Shown in pieces: positions 24,500-34,034 of a DNA stretch of 64,000 nucleotides (the first letter of the stretch is position 1; the number at the start of each line of letters is the position of its first letter). The notes beneath the pieces were generated by a model. That model did not search any database. It was not told where the DNA came from and worked only from the letters and a program-made list of their open reading frames with translations. A program made the position numbers and the translations under genes. This DNA is from DAISKN01 sp963716925 (GTDB lineage Bacteria > Acidobacteriota > Vicinamibacteria > Marinacidobacterales > SMYC01), in NCBI GenBank assembly GCA_963716925.1, contig CAVQUX010000014.1, positions 372,001-436,000 on the forward strand, given 5' to 3'.

Positions 24500-25093
24500 A
24501 TGACTTTCATCAATTACGCGTCGCGCGAGATCAACTGCAAGATCGTGTACTACGGTCCCGGTCTCTGCGGGAAGACCACCAACCTCCAGTTCATCTACGA
24601 GAAGACCAATCCCAACTCGAAAGGGAAGCTGATCTCGCTCGCGACCGAGACCGACCGCACGCTGTTCTTCGACTTCCTCCCCCTCGAGCTGGGAAACGTC
24701 CGCGGCTTCAAGACGCGCTTCCACCTCTACACCGTTCCCGGCCAGGTGTTCTACGACGCCTCGCGGAAGCTGATCCTGAAGGGTGTCGACGGCGTCATCT
24801 TCGTCGCCGACTCCCAGCGGGAGCGGATGGACGCCAACGTGGAGAGCCTCCGGAACCTCGAGCAGAACCTGAAAGCCCAGGGCTACGACATCCGCAGCAT
24901 CCCCTACGTGCTACAGCTCAACAAGCGCGACCTCCCGAGCGCCGTTCCCGTCGACGAGATGAAGGCGAAACTCTGCATCGACAACGAGCCGGTGCTCGAG
25001 GCCATCGCCGCCTCCGAGGAAGGGATCGGGGTCTTCGACACGCTGAAAGCCGTCGCCAAGCTCGTCCTCCAGGACCTGACGAAGTCGACGTAG
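24500..25093 (+). CDS. mglA: MglA-type small Ras-like GTPase
   Basis: 197 residues. P-loop GPGLCGKTTN (19-28), switch II TVPGQVFYDASRKLILKGVDG, NKRD as the G4 motif (LQLNKRDLP), and a C-terminal helix. MglA controls cell polarity, gliding and type IV pili in Myxococcus and homologues elsewhere. The gene ends directly before tRNA-Asn. Confidence 0.92.
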   Translation: MTFINYASREINCKIVYYGPGLCGKTTNLQFIYEKTNPNSKGKLISLATETDRTLFFDFLPLELGNVRGFKTRFHLYTVPGQVFYDASRKLILKGVDGVIFVADSQRERMDANVESLRNLEQNLKAQGYDIRSIPYVLQLNKRDLPSAVPVDEMKAKLCIDNEPVLEAIAASEEGIGVFDTLKAVAKLVLQDLTKST

Positions 25094-25101
25094 CGGCGTG
25101 C

Positions 25102-25107
25102 TATAAT
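25102..25107 (+). promoter_or_regulatory. -10 TATAAT of tRNA-Asn
   Basis: Perfect TATAAT 17 nt before the mature tRNA 5' end, the same spacing as at tRNA-Ser. Confidence 0.6.
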
Positions 25108-25124
25108 CAGCGCTTTCTGTCTGT

Positions 25125-25199
25125 TCCCCGGTAGCTCAATGGTGGAGCGGCGGACTGTTAATCCGTAGGCTGTAGGTTCAAATCCTACCCGGGGAGCCA
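25125..25199 (+). tRNA. tRNA-Asn (anticodon GTT)
   Basis: Acceptor TCCCCGG/CCGGGGA with encoded GCCA, anticodon loop CTGTTAA in a GGA/TCC-based stem, T arm GTAGG-TTCAAAT-CCTAC. Standard 75 nt tRNA. A toxin gene on the opposite strand ends 2 nt after the CCA. Confidence 0.94.
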
Positions 25200-25200
25200 A

Positions 25201-25458
25201 CTACTTCCGATAAACATCCGAACGATGCCCGAGCGTGATGAACACGAGCTCGGTTCGTTCGATCTTGTAGATCAACCGCCAGTCCCCGACCCGAAGCTTG
25301 TATAGGCCCTTGAACTGAGCTCCCTTCAGGGCTAGTGGAGCATGTTGCCCCAACGGGGTCCGGTAAAGCTCTCGGAGCTTTCCCTTGATCTGCTTCTGGA
25401 CTTCCTTGTCGAGTCTATCGAGCGCCTCGATGAATTCGTGAAAATAGAGGATCTGCAC
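25201..25458 (-). CDS. RelE/ParE-superfamily toxin
   Basis: 85 residues. Typical fold strings are LDRLDKEVQKQIKGKLREL, LALKGAQFKGLYKLRVGDWRLIY and LVFITLGHRSDVYRK; the C-terminal Arg/Tyr are candidate catalytic residues of an mRNA endoribonuclease. Starts GTG, overlapping the antitoxin stop by 1 nt, so translation is coupled. Ends 2 bp beyond the CCA end of tRNA-Asn. Confidence 0.85.
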   Translation of the reverse strand: MQILYFHEFIEALDRLDKEVQKQIKGKLRELYRTPLGQHAPLALKGAQFKGLYKLRVGDWRLIYKIERTELVFITLGHRSDVYRK

Positions 25459-25688
25459 TACTTCCGCGGTCGCGCGCTTTTGGCGAAGTAGGCTTCATGG
25501 CGAATGGGCTTGCGGCTGTGCTGGCTCAGTATGCGCTGCGCCTTGGTTCCAAAATAGAAGTCCTCCATGACCTCCCGCAGGGCATGCTCCGCGAACTTCC
25601 CGATCTGAAGGAAGTGCGCCTCGCAGAAATCACGAAACTCGCGTGCGAACTTCGGGTCCACTTTGACGCTCAACGTGGTAGTCGCCAT
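25458..25688 (-). CDS. Ribbon-helix-helix-type antitoxin
   Basis: 76 residues: TTTLSVKVDPKFAREFRDFCEAH is a likely RHH DNA-binding N-terminus, the rest is charged and would wrap the toxin. Upstream of the toxin as usual. A TATACT -10 box at 25695-25700 is only 6 nt from the ATG, so autoregulation would act right at the start codon. The toxin neighbour makes the assignment firm. Confidence 0.8.
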   Translation of the reverse strand: MATTTLSVKVDPKFAREFRDFCEAHFLQIGKFAEHALREVMEDFYFGTKAQRILSQHSRKPIRHEAYFAKSARPRK

Positions 25689-25694
25689 GCCGCC

Positions 25695-25700
25695 AGTATA
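25695..25700 (-). promoter_or_regulatory. -10 TATACT of the toxin-antitoxin operon
   Basis: Ends 6 nt before the antitoxin ATG on the reverse strand; leaderless-type spacing. Confidence 0.5.
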
Positions 25701-25940
25701 CTTTTTGTGACCAGAAGCAGCAAGCCCCGGTGTCTCCTTCCGCGCTGGACGGCGCCCGTCCCACTCGAAGAGCGGAAAGTAATACTCCTCGAATCCGAGA
25801 TGCTATTTGTCCCCGATAAGAAAGAGCTGCGTTCGCGAGGGAACGGTCGTTCTGACGACAGAGAAGAAGTACCGAGAACGCCTCGGCTCGCCGTCAAGAC
25901 AGCGGAGTGACTGCAAGAGGGTCTTCCACGTTTTGGGGAC
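25701..25940. other. Non-coding gap
   Basis: I see no credible gene, RNA or terminator here; short open frames have no family resemblance and no ribosome-binding sites. Confidence 0.5.
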
Positions 25941-26654
25941 TCAGTTCTTGACCGCGAGGCCATGGGCGCTCGTGCTCTCGCGAAGCTCGAGGATTCCGAC
26001 GTAGAGGTGGCCGAGGACCGCCCGGGCGGTCTGCTCTTCCGAGAGCGGGCTCAGGGCGAAGACCGATCGCGTGGGCTCGGAGCCGGTGATGCGCGAGAGG
26101 ATGAAGGCCTCGTGGGGCTTCATCGTCACCCGCTCCATGAGGACCATGGAGTCCTTCGTGAGGCTCAGGTGCCGGTCGTCGCTCATGAGCTGCTTCAGGT
26201 GATCGTCGATCTGGGGCGTCCGCCTCGCGGCTTCCATGATCACGTCGAGGACCATCACCGGTTTCGCCACCACCTGGATCACGTCCTTGGTGTTGGAGAA
26301 GGCCATCTTCTTCGGGGGCTGGATCATGACGTTCGAAGCGACTTCCATGATCTGCAGGCGCACGAAGTCCTCGATCTCCGCCGCCTGGATGATGTGCAGG
26401 TCCGCCAGCACCTCGCCGAGGCGTTTTCCCTTCTTCGCGAACAGGGTGGCGTCTTTGAGATGCTGCTCGGTGATGCAGCCCTGGCGCACCAGGCACTCAC
26501 CCAGACGCTCGTTGTCGTCGGTCGACCGGGCGGCGGTGATGCCGCCCTCCTTGAAGACGAGGTGTCGCGTGAGCTGAGCGCCCTCGCAGGTGAGGATGCC
26601 GCTCCGCCTTTCACGCGCGAGCGTTCTCAGAGTCTTCAGAACTTGCTGGTTCAC
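25941..26654 (-). CDS. DUF4388 domain regulatory protein
   Basis: About 237 residues. The N-terminal part is a DUF4388/PATAN-like domain (LKTLRTLARERRSGILTCEG, LVFKEGGITAARSTDDN, LGECLVRQGCITEQHL). The rest has an LGEVLADLHIIQ repeat and a mixed C-terminal domain ending RAVLGHLYVGILELRES. PATAN domains are common in Acidobacteriota and delta-proteobacterial signalling proteins; role unknown. I prefer the GTG at 26654, because a -10-like TAAAGT lies about 25-30 nt before it and the domain begins there; ATGs at 26714 and 26768 are alternatives. Confidence 0.7.
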   Translation of the reverse strand: MNQQVLKTLRTLARERRSGILTCEGAQLTRHLVFKEGGITAARSTDDNERLGECLVRQGCITEQHLKDATLFAKKGKRLGEVLADLHIIQAAEIEDFVRLQIMEVASNVMIQPPKKMAFSNTKDVIQVVAKPVMVLDVIMEAARRTPQIDDHLKQLMSDDRHLSLTKDSMVLMERVTMKPHEAFILSRITGSEPTRSVFALSPLSEEQTARAVLGHLYVGILELRESTSAHGLAVKN

Positions 26655-26909
26655 TTGCTCACAGCAATCCGATGATTCACGGAACTTTATCCTCGGGCGA
26701 ACGAAGGAAGGCATGGGCCTCCCGACACACCGAGGGTCGATGGGGCAAGGATGCACGATGCGTACCATCGCCCGCGGGCATGCCGACGCGGAAGTCCTTC
26801 GATTACAGTTGCTTCAGGGAGATCGCCTCCGGCGGGTCGAGGGCCCCCCGGCGGTACTTGTGGGCGAGAGGACACGTCCCCATGGGAGGACCCCCGCGAC
26901 CGCTCACGG

Positions 26910-27341
26910 CTACTGGATGGCGGACGAGTTCTCGCGGATCCAATCGGCGATGGCCTTGGCGAGGCGGCTCAAGTCCCGGGTGCCGTGGCCTTCGACCGAG
27001 AACTCCTTGGAGAACTGTCCCGGCAAGCCGATCCGCACCAGAGCCCAGGTTCGGGGCGCGTTCTCATCCAAGCGCCACAAGTAGCGCACGGGCTGGTCCC
27101 CGTCACCGAGCTCGACGGTGAGGTCCCCCTGCCCGAGGAACTGGATGGCCACGTGCGCCTGCTCTCTCGAGTACGCGACTTCGGTGAACGAGTCGACGTG
27201 TTTTCCGAGCTCGCGCCGGAAGACATCGAGGAGCTCGTCCTTGAAACCTTGCGCGCTGTCGCGGCTGTAGGTGAAGACGCTCAGCGGGCTTTGCGCCTGC
27301 AGAACGGCGACGGCGAAAACCGCGGCGACGAAGTTGGGCAC
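26910..27341 (-). CDS. Secreted hypothetical protein
   Basis: 143 residues with an N-terminal Sec signal (FVAAVFAVAVLQAQS). The mature part is mixed alpha/beta: FTYSRDSAQGFKDELLDVFRREL, QAHVAIQFLGQGDLTVELG, and a C-terminal helix DLSRLAKAIADWIREN. No family recognised. It lies 3 nt downstream of the AIM24-like gene on the same strand, so the two are probably co-transcribed. Confidence 0.65.
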   Translation of the reverse strand: MPNFVAAVFAVAVLQAQSPLSVFTYSRDSAQGFKDELLDVFRRELGKHVDSFTEVAYSREQAHVAIQFLGQGDLTVELGDGDQPVRYLWRLDENAPRTWALVRIGLPGQFSKEFSVEGHGTRDLSRLAKAIADWIRENSSAIQ

Positions 27342-27344
27342 GCT

Positions 27345-28367
27345 CTAACGCTCCAGCATGCCTCCGATGCCGCCGAGAGCGCCGAGGATCGAGCCTTCGT
27401 CTTTCTTGCCGCCGATGGTCAGGGACTGCTGGATGCGTCCCGCGAGCCGGCTGAACGGAAGCGACTGGAGCCAGACCTTGCCCGGACCGGTCACGCTGGC
27501 GTAGAAGAACCCCTCGCCGCCGAATATCGCCGACTTGATGCTCCCCACGAACTGGATGTCGTAGGTGATCGAGGGCTGGAGCGCCACGAGACAGCCGGTG
27601 TCCACCCGTAGATTCTCGCCCGGGCCGAGCTCCCTTTCCACGATGGTGCCGCCGGCGTGGAGAAACGCCAGCCCGTCGCCCTCCAGGCTCTGCATGATGA
27701 AACCTTCGCCGCCGAAGAGGCCGACGCCGATCTTCTTCTGGAACGCGATACCGACCGACACCCCCTTGGCGGCGCAGAGAAAGGCGTCTTTCTGGCAGAT
27801 GAGCTTTCCCCCCATCCTGTGGAGATCGGCGGGGATGATCTTTCCGGGATACGGGGCGGCGAAGGCGACATGCTGCTTTCCCGCGCCCCGGTTCGCGAAC
27901 TCGGTCATGAACAGGCTTTCCCCCGTGAGGACGCGCTTTCCCGCCCCCAGGAGCTTGTCCATGAACCCGCCGCCCTGAGAGCTCCCGTCGCCGAAGATGG
28001 TCGTCATCTGGATGCCGGCGGTCATGTACATCATCGAGCCCGCTTCCGCGATGGCGCCTTCACCGGGATCGAGCTCCACGTCGACGAACTGCATCTCGGA
28101 GCCGACGATGTCGTAGTCGACCTCGTGCGAGCGCCGGCCGCCGGACATCGGCGTTCCCAGAGGTGCTGCCGGGCCCGCTCCCGCGGCGCCGAGGAGGGAA
28201 GAGACCTCGGGGACTTGCGCCGCGGCGGTCCATCCCGACATCCCTTGTTTGAAGATCAGGGTCGCCTGGTTGTACTGACCGGATCGAAACCCCGCCGCGA
28301 GATCCGATGCGGTCATGGGTCCGACGCTCTGACCAGAGACGGCGACGTACCATTCCTTCGCGTCCAT
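27345..28367 (-). CDS. AIM24/TIGR00266 family protein with N-terminal GYF_2 domain
   Basis: 340 residues. Residues 5-55 are a GYF_2 module (WYVAVSGQSVGPMTASDLAAG, FKQGMSGWTAAAQV), followed by a Gly/Ala-Pro linker. Residues 80-325 are a TIGR00266/AIM24 domain with its repeated strands (IAEAGSMMYMTAGI, GLFGGEGFIMQSLEGDGLAFLHAGG, IFGGEGFFYASVTGPGKVWLQSLP). The GYF_2 part may recruit a Pro-rich partner or a membrane protein. The ATG at 28367 drops 12 upstream codons with no homology. A TATACT box is near 28430 on this strand. Confidence 0.85.
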   Translation of the reverse strand: MDAKEWYVAVSGQSVGPMTASDLAAGFRSGQYNQATLIFKQGMSGWTAAAQVPEVSSLLGAAGAGPAAPLGTPMSGGRRSHEVDYDIVGSEMQFVDVELDPGEGAIAEAGSMMYMTAGIQMTTIFGDGSSQGGGFMDKLLGAGKRVLTGESLFMTEFANRGAGKQHVAFAAPYPGKIIPADLHRMGGKLICQKDAFLCAAKGVSVGIAFQKKIGVGLFGGEGFIMQSLEGDGLAFLHAGGTIVERELGPGENLRVDTGCLVALQPSITYDIQFVGSIKSAIFGGEGFFYASVTGPGKVWLQSLPFSRLAGRIQQSLTIGGKKDEGSILGALGGIGGMLER

Positions 28368-28492
28368 TGCGTTTGCTCCCCGTGCGCTCACCTCGCTCCG
28401 CAACCCGCGCGGAAGAGGGCGGTCAGTATAACAGAAGCTCCGTTCCCGCTTGCCACCCGCGGGCGCTTGTCCGTAGAGTGAGAGTCACTTCC

Positions 28493-30061
28493 ATGAATCC
28501 GCCCGGTGTCTTCGCCCTCGCGGCGCTCGTCGCCGCTCGCGCCGCCGCGGGGCAGACGGCCAAAGGGCCGATCATCGACAGCATCGAGATCGTGATCGAG
28601 GACGTCTTCGAGGACGGGGGACTCACTCCCGATTACTGGGCTTATCGGCTGGCGAATGACCTCCATATCGAGACCAAGGAGGTCGTCATCCGCCGGGAGC
28701 TCCTGTTCCGCGAGGGCGAGCCTCTGGCGCGCGAGGCGCTGGCGCAGACCGAGAGGAACCTGCGGGCGCTTCCGTTTCTCCGAAGGGCCAGGATCGAGAC
28801 CCATCCGGCGGAGACCGATGGGACGGGCACGGTCTCGGTCCGGGTCGTCGTCGGGGACAGCTGGAGCACGGTCCCGGAAGCGCGCCTCGCGAAAGTAGGA
28901 AACGAGTGGGTGTGGGCGCTCGGAGCCTCGGAAGGAAATCTCTTCGGCCGGGGAATGGATTTCGAGGCGCTCCACAGCTCCGGCCTCGACCGGGACGAGA
29001 CGTACGTTCTCTTTCGGGACCCGAGGCTCTTCGGGTCCCGGATGGCGCTCTCCACCTATTATTCCGCGGCCTCCGACGGCCATCATGCGGCTTTCGGAGG
29101 ACAGAGACCGTTCTACTCTCTCGATTCGCTCTGGAGTTTCCGCGCCGGCTTCGAGGACTTCGACCGGCTGGATCCTATCTATGAAGACGGGGAGCGGATC
29201 GAACGGCTCCGGCATACGAGAACGCGCGCCGACTTCGAAGTGGCCCGCGCGGTGCGGCGCTCGGGCGCGAGCGCGCTGCGGCTTCACCTCGGCTACCAGC
29301 TCTCCGAGGACGACGTCGAGCTCGACCGGCGGAAGTTCGGCATCGTCCAGATCGGCCTCACGAGCATCTTCCACTCGTTCCGCGAGCTCACTCACGTGAA
29401 TCGCTTCGAGCGCACCGAGGACGTCAATCTCGGAAACGAGGCCGCGGCGTTCGTCGGCATCTCGACTCCGTCGCTCGGCGGCGAGGCCGGGGACTCGTAT
29501 TTTTTCTTCGTTTCGGAACGGCGCGGCTTCTCCTGGAGCTCCGAGGGGTTTCTTCTCGGAGCGGCCTCGTGGCAGGCCCGCCACCGGAACGGGGGCATCG
29601 AGAACGCCGTCGCCCGGTTGCGACTGGACCTGGTGCAGAAGGTGTCCCCGCGTCGGATCCTCCTGGCGAAGGCCGACTATCAGCACGGGTCGAACCTGGA
29701 CCCCGAGGTCCAGCTTCGCCTCGGCGCCGAGAGCGGGCTTCGAGGCTACCCGGTGCGCCAGTTCAACGGCACGCGGTCGCTGCTGCTGAGCTTCGAAGGA
29801 CGATGGTTCATCGCCGACGACGTGCTCCGGCTGGTCTCCGTCGGCGTCGCCGGCTTCGTGGACTCCGGATTCGCGTGGCCCGAGGGCGCGAAGGTCGCGC
29901 TCCACGACCTCAGTTCCGACGTCGGCGTGAGCCTGCTCCTCGGCGCGAATCGGGTCTCGGCCTCGAGGCCGGGCATCCGCCTGGACCTCGCCTACGCTCT
30001 CAATCCCATCGCCGGACGAAGCCCATGGCTCTTCTCCGCGGGCTCGCAGGTCGGGTTCTGA
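28493..30061 (+). CDS. Omp85-type outer-membrane protein with a single POTRA domain
   Basis: 522 residues, Sec signal (GVFALAALVAARAAAG). Residues about 27-120 form one POTRA-like unit (KEVVIRRELLFREGEPL, LPFLRRARIETHP). The remainder is beta-barrel strands alternating aromatic and small residues, with the barrel motif GLRGYPVRQFNG (RGY type) and a C-terminal SAGSQVGF, ending in Phe, as required for BAM recognition. It is likely a transporter or surface-antigen porin, not BamA itself. TAGAGT at 28474 is a candidate promoter. It abuts the next convergent gene. Confidence 0.75.
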   Translation: MNPPGVFALAALVAARAAAGQTAKGPIIDSIEIVIEDVFEDGGLTPDYWAYRLANDLHIETKEVVIRRELLFREGEPLAREALAQTERNLRALPFLRRARIETHPAETDGTGTVSVRVVVGDSWSTVPEARLAKVGNEWVWALGASEGNLFGRGMDFEALHSSGLDRDETYVLFRDPRLFGSRMALSTYYSAASDGHHAAFGGQRPFYSLDSLWSFRAGFEDFDRLDPIYEDGERIERLRHTRTRADFEVARAVRRSGASALRLHLGYQLSEDDVELDRRKFGIVQIGLTSIFHSFRELTHVNRFERTEDVNLGNEAAAFVGISTPSLGGEAGDSYFFFVSERRGFSWSSEGFLLGAASWQARHRNGGIENAVARLRLDLVQKVSPRRILLAKADYQHGSNLDPEVQLRLGAESGLRGYPVRQFNGTRSLLLSFEGRWFIADDVLRLVSVGVAGFVDSGFAWPEGAKVALHDLSSDVGVSLLLGANRVSASRPGIRLDLAYALNPIAGRSPWLFSAGSQVGF

Positions 30062-31063
30062 CTACCTCACGCCGATCTTCACGTTGGAATAAGTAACTCC
30101 GATGATGGACTCCTTGCGCTCCTTGACTCCGAGCTCGATCCAGTGAGTCGCCGGCCGGTAGATGTTGGTGTAGGTCTGAGAGTACTGCTCCACCCCGTCC
30201 ATATAGACTTTGACGATCTGGCTTCCGATGCCCGGGCCCCATTCGACGCGGATGGTGTAGGTCTTGAAGAGGTCCCACTCCTCGAAGTCGTTTCCGAAGT
30301 CGTACTGCTCTCCGTTCGATATCCAGCGTATCCGGAAGTAGGGTGAGCTGTGCTCCGAATTGAGCTTCTGAAGGCCGACGCGGTACGGGTTCTCCCGATA
30401 GGCGCCCAGGGTCGGGTCCCACATGCCGAAGAGCATCCACTGTTTTTCCGGAACCTCGTCCTCCATGTTGGAGTTGTCCCACTCGACGAATCCCGCTTCG
30501 AGGGTGGGAACGCCGTAGCGGATGTAGTCGGATCGGGTCTTCACCTGCCACCCGGTGGGAGTGAACTCTCCTCCCCCGCGTTCCCCGACGGTCATGCCGT
30601 TGGTGAGAGGGTCATAGACCAGGAGACCGTTCACCGGAGTCTCCGACCCGAAGCCCGCCGCGTTGACGCGAAACTCCGCGGGCTGCGCGAACGGTCCACT
30701 CGTAGACGCGGCCTCCGCTCGCGCTCTCCAGAAGTAGCTCGCGTTCTCGAGGGGCGTCGTCACCTGCCACGAAGTCTGGCTCGCTCCCTGGGCGATGCCC
30801 CTTGCTTCGACGACTAGACTCGTGAAACCGGAATCGTTCGCCACCTGGAAGTGATAGGTCGGCGTCGTCGAACCGCCGCCCACGTTCGTTATCGTGAGCG
30901 TCGGGTTCCGGCTATCCACGGTCGCGCCCGCCGACGGGCTCACGATGGCGGGAGCGGTGGTGATGGTCGTGGGCGTCGAAGGCGAGTCGTCGCCGCAGCT
31001 CAGGGCGAGAGCGGTCGCGATCGCGAGGGTGCTCAGGAAGACGAGGAGCTTCGTCTGGTGCAT
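30062..31063 (-). CDS. Lipoprotein with FN3-like and lectin/LamG-like domains
   Basis: 333 residues. The signal peptide ends LALSC (lipobox), then a Ser/Thr-rich linker. Residues about 45-130 look like an FN3 fold (PTYHFQVANDSGFTSLVV, ATPLENASYFWRARAEA), and about 150-330 a concanavalin/LamG-type jelly roll (LVYDPLTNG, WMLFGMWDP, IRVEWGPGIGSQIVKVYMDGVEQYSQT). It is outer-membrane or surface anchored and may bind polysaccharide; no catalytic residues are evident. Confidence 0.65.
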   Translation of the reverse strand: MHQTKLLVFLSTLAIATALALSCGDDSPSTPTTITTAPAIVSPSAGATVDSRNPTLTITNVGGGSTTPTYHFQVANDSGFTSLVVEARGIAQGASQTSWQVTTPLENASYFWRARAEAASTSGPFAQPAEFRVNAAGFGSETPVNGLLVYDPLTNGMTVGERGGGEFTPTGWQVKTRSDYIRYGVPTLEAGFVEWDNSNMEDEVPEKQWMLFGMWDPTLGAYRENPYRVGLQKLNSEHSSPYFRIRWISNGEQYDFGNDFEEWDLFKTYTIRVEWGPGIGSQIVKVYMDGVEQYSQTYTNIYRPATHWIELGVKERKESIIGVTYSNVKIGVR

Positions 31064-31090
31064 GTCGAGGTTGTTCCTTTCTGTTGACCC

Positions 31091-31522
31091 ATGAGTCTAT
31101 CCGAACGTAAGCTCCGCGGCACCGTGGATTCTCGAAAAGTCCTTACTCGGCTCCGCAAGCTCTGCCTCTCGCTCCCCGAAGCCTACGAGACGACGAGCTT
31201 CGGCCACCCCACGTTCCGGGCCGGGCGGTCGGGAAAAAAGACGTTCGCCGTCTTCGAGAACTACCGCGGCGAGGACACGATCTGCGTCAAGGCGACGATG
31301 GAAGACCAGGCGCTCCTGATCCTCGACCCGCGGTTCTTCGTCGCGCCCTATGTCGGAAAGCACGGATGGACGTCGATGCGGACCGCGGGTGCGCTCGAAT
31401 GGGACGAAGTCGAGGACGTGGTCCGTGAGAGCTACCGGCTGGTCGCGCCGAAATCCGCGCTGGCGAAGCTGGAGGAAAACCGTCCTCGTCCCCAGAAAAG
31501 CAAGAAAAGAAAGAAGAAGTAG
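31091..31522 (+). CDS. MmcQ/YjbR family protein
   Basis: 143 residues. The family markers are LRKLCLSLPEAYETTSFGHPTFRAG near the N-terminus and FFVAPYVGKHGWTSMR in the middle, with a Lys-rich tail that may bind nucleic acid. Small cytoplasmic protein with a CyaY-like fold; role unclear. Starts 27 nt from the divergent lipoprotein gene. Confidence 0.85.
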   Translation: MSLSERKLRGTVDSRKVLTRLRKLCLSLPEAYETTSFGHPTFRAGRSGKKTFAVFENYRGEDTICVKATMEDQALLILDPRFFVAPYVGKHGWTSMRTAGALEWDEVEDVVRESYRLVAPKSALAKLEENRPRPQKSKKRKKK

Positions 31523-31524
31523 TC

Positions 31525-32613
31525 TCAGCGCTCGACCGGGAAGCCTTTTTCCCTCCAGGCGAGGGTGCCGCCGGTCATGTTCCAGACGTCCTGGAATCCG
31601 GCGTCCTTCAAGAGAACCGTCGCCTTCGCCGAACGAGACCCGGAACGGCAGATGGCGATCACCCGTTTCTTCCGATAACGCTCGATCTCCGAGAGCCGCG
31701 CAGGGAGCTCGGGGAGCGGAATCAGGATCGATCCCGGCACGTGACCGAGCTCGCCCACGTACTCGTCGGGCTGGCGCACGTCGAGGAGGAGCCGCCCCGA
31801 TTCTCCCCCGGAAGCGACGAGCCTACGCACCTCTTCGACGGAGAGCTCAGGAAGCCCGGTAGCTGGGGCGGGCTCGCACATGCACGCGGACACCGCGTCC
31901 CGAGGCATGAAATTCAGGGAGGGGTCGGTGGGGCCCTCGTTGTTGGCCCGAACCGTCTCGATCATCCAGTCCGGAGTGGGCCTCCGCATCGAGGAAAGCC
32001 AGGCGACGTACGCTTCCCGCCCGCGGGGCTCGAGGTTCGGGTTCGTGCGCTTCTCCTCCCGCAGGACCGAGTCCTGCTTTCCCTGGTAGTCGTGCCCCGG
32101 GTAGATGAGAGTCGCATCGTCGATCGAGGGGATCACCCGATTCAGGCTCTCCCAGTGCTCGCCTGGATCGCCGCCGGGGAGATCCGTGCGCCCGGCCCCT
32201 CCGATGAATAGAAAGTCGCCCGTCAGGAGCCGCCCCGGAAGCTTCAGGGTGACGCTGTCCTTGGTATGGCCCGGAGTCTCGATTGCTTCGAGGACCGTAC
32301 CGCCGAGCGAGAGCGTCGACCCGTCGGTCAACCGGAGCGACGCGTGCGTCGAGCCCGCTTTCCGGTGCATCGCATACTCGGCACCCGTCCGCCGAGACAG
32401 AAGCCTTCCTCCCGAGAGGTGGTCCGCATGGGTGTGGGTATCGATGACGTACCGCAGACTCCACCCCCCCTTTTCGAGAACCTTCAGATACTCCTCTGTC
32501 GCGCCCAGGACCGGATCGACGAGCGCGGCCTCCCCGGTTTCCGGGGAGCCCACGAGGTACGTTTTGCACGCGTCGGGATTGAGCTGCTCGAAGACGAGAC
32601 CTTCCTTCTTCAT
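31525..32613 (-). CDS. Persulfide dioxygenase-like MBL domain fused to rhodanese
   Basis: 362 residues. Residues 1-240 are a metallo-beta-lactamase fold with HTHADHLSGG (His60, His62, Asp64, His65), TPGHTKDSVTL, GDFLFIGGAG and YPGHDYQG, the ETHE1/Blh persulfide dioxygenase set using one mononuclear iron. Residues 265-362 are a rhodanese domain with an active-site CRSGSRS (Cys near 322). Such fusions oxidise sulfane sulfur (GSSH) to sulfite and thiosulfate. The TAGAAT -10 box is 13 nt upstream. A sulfide-detoxifying role is inferred from the family. Confidence 0.9.
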   Translation of the reverse strand: MKKEGLVFEQLNPDACKTYLVGSPETGEAALVDPVLGATEEYLKVLEKGGWSLRYVIDTHTHADHLSGGRLLSRRTGAEYAMHRKAGSTHASLRLTDGSTLSLGGTVLEAIETPGHTKDSVTLKLPGRLLTGDFLFIGGAGRTDLPGGDPGEHWESLNRVIPSIDDATLIYPGHDYQGKQDSVLREEKRTNPNLEPRGREAYVAWLSSMRRPTPDWMIETVRANNEGPTDPSLNFMPRDAVSACMCEPAPATGLPELSVEEVRRLVASGGESGRLLLDVRQPDEYVGELGHVPGSILIPLPELPARLSEIERYRKKRVIAICRSGSRSAKATVLLKDAGFQDVWNMTGGTLAWREKGFPVER

Positions 32614-32626
32614 GTCGTCTCCACGG

Positions 32627-32632
32627 ATTCTA
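32627..32632 (-). promoter_or_regulatory. -10 TAGAAT of the persulfide dioxygenase-rhodanese gene
   Basis: Reverse-strand TAGAAT 13 nt before the ATG at 32613, with a GGAGA just before the start. It is back to back with the TATACT at 32661. Confidence 0.45.
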
Positions 32633-32660
32633 GCAGTCCATCGAGGGAATGTCCTCCCGC

Positions 32661-32666
32661 TATACT
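32661..32666 (+). promoter_or_regulatory. -10 TATACT of the glycerate kinase gene
   Basis: TATACT ends 9 nt before the GTG at 32676, which favours that GTG over the upstream ATG that would sit inside the promoter. Confidence 0.45.
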
Positions 32667-32675
32667 GGACCGGTC

Positions 32676-34015
<1,340 letters not shown>

Positions 34016-34034
<19 letters not shown>

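Noticed and set aside
25125..25940. Integrated element at tRNA-Asn
   Set aside because: No integrase, no second copy of the tRNA end, and normal genes resume within 1 kb; only the TA pair hints at it.
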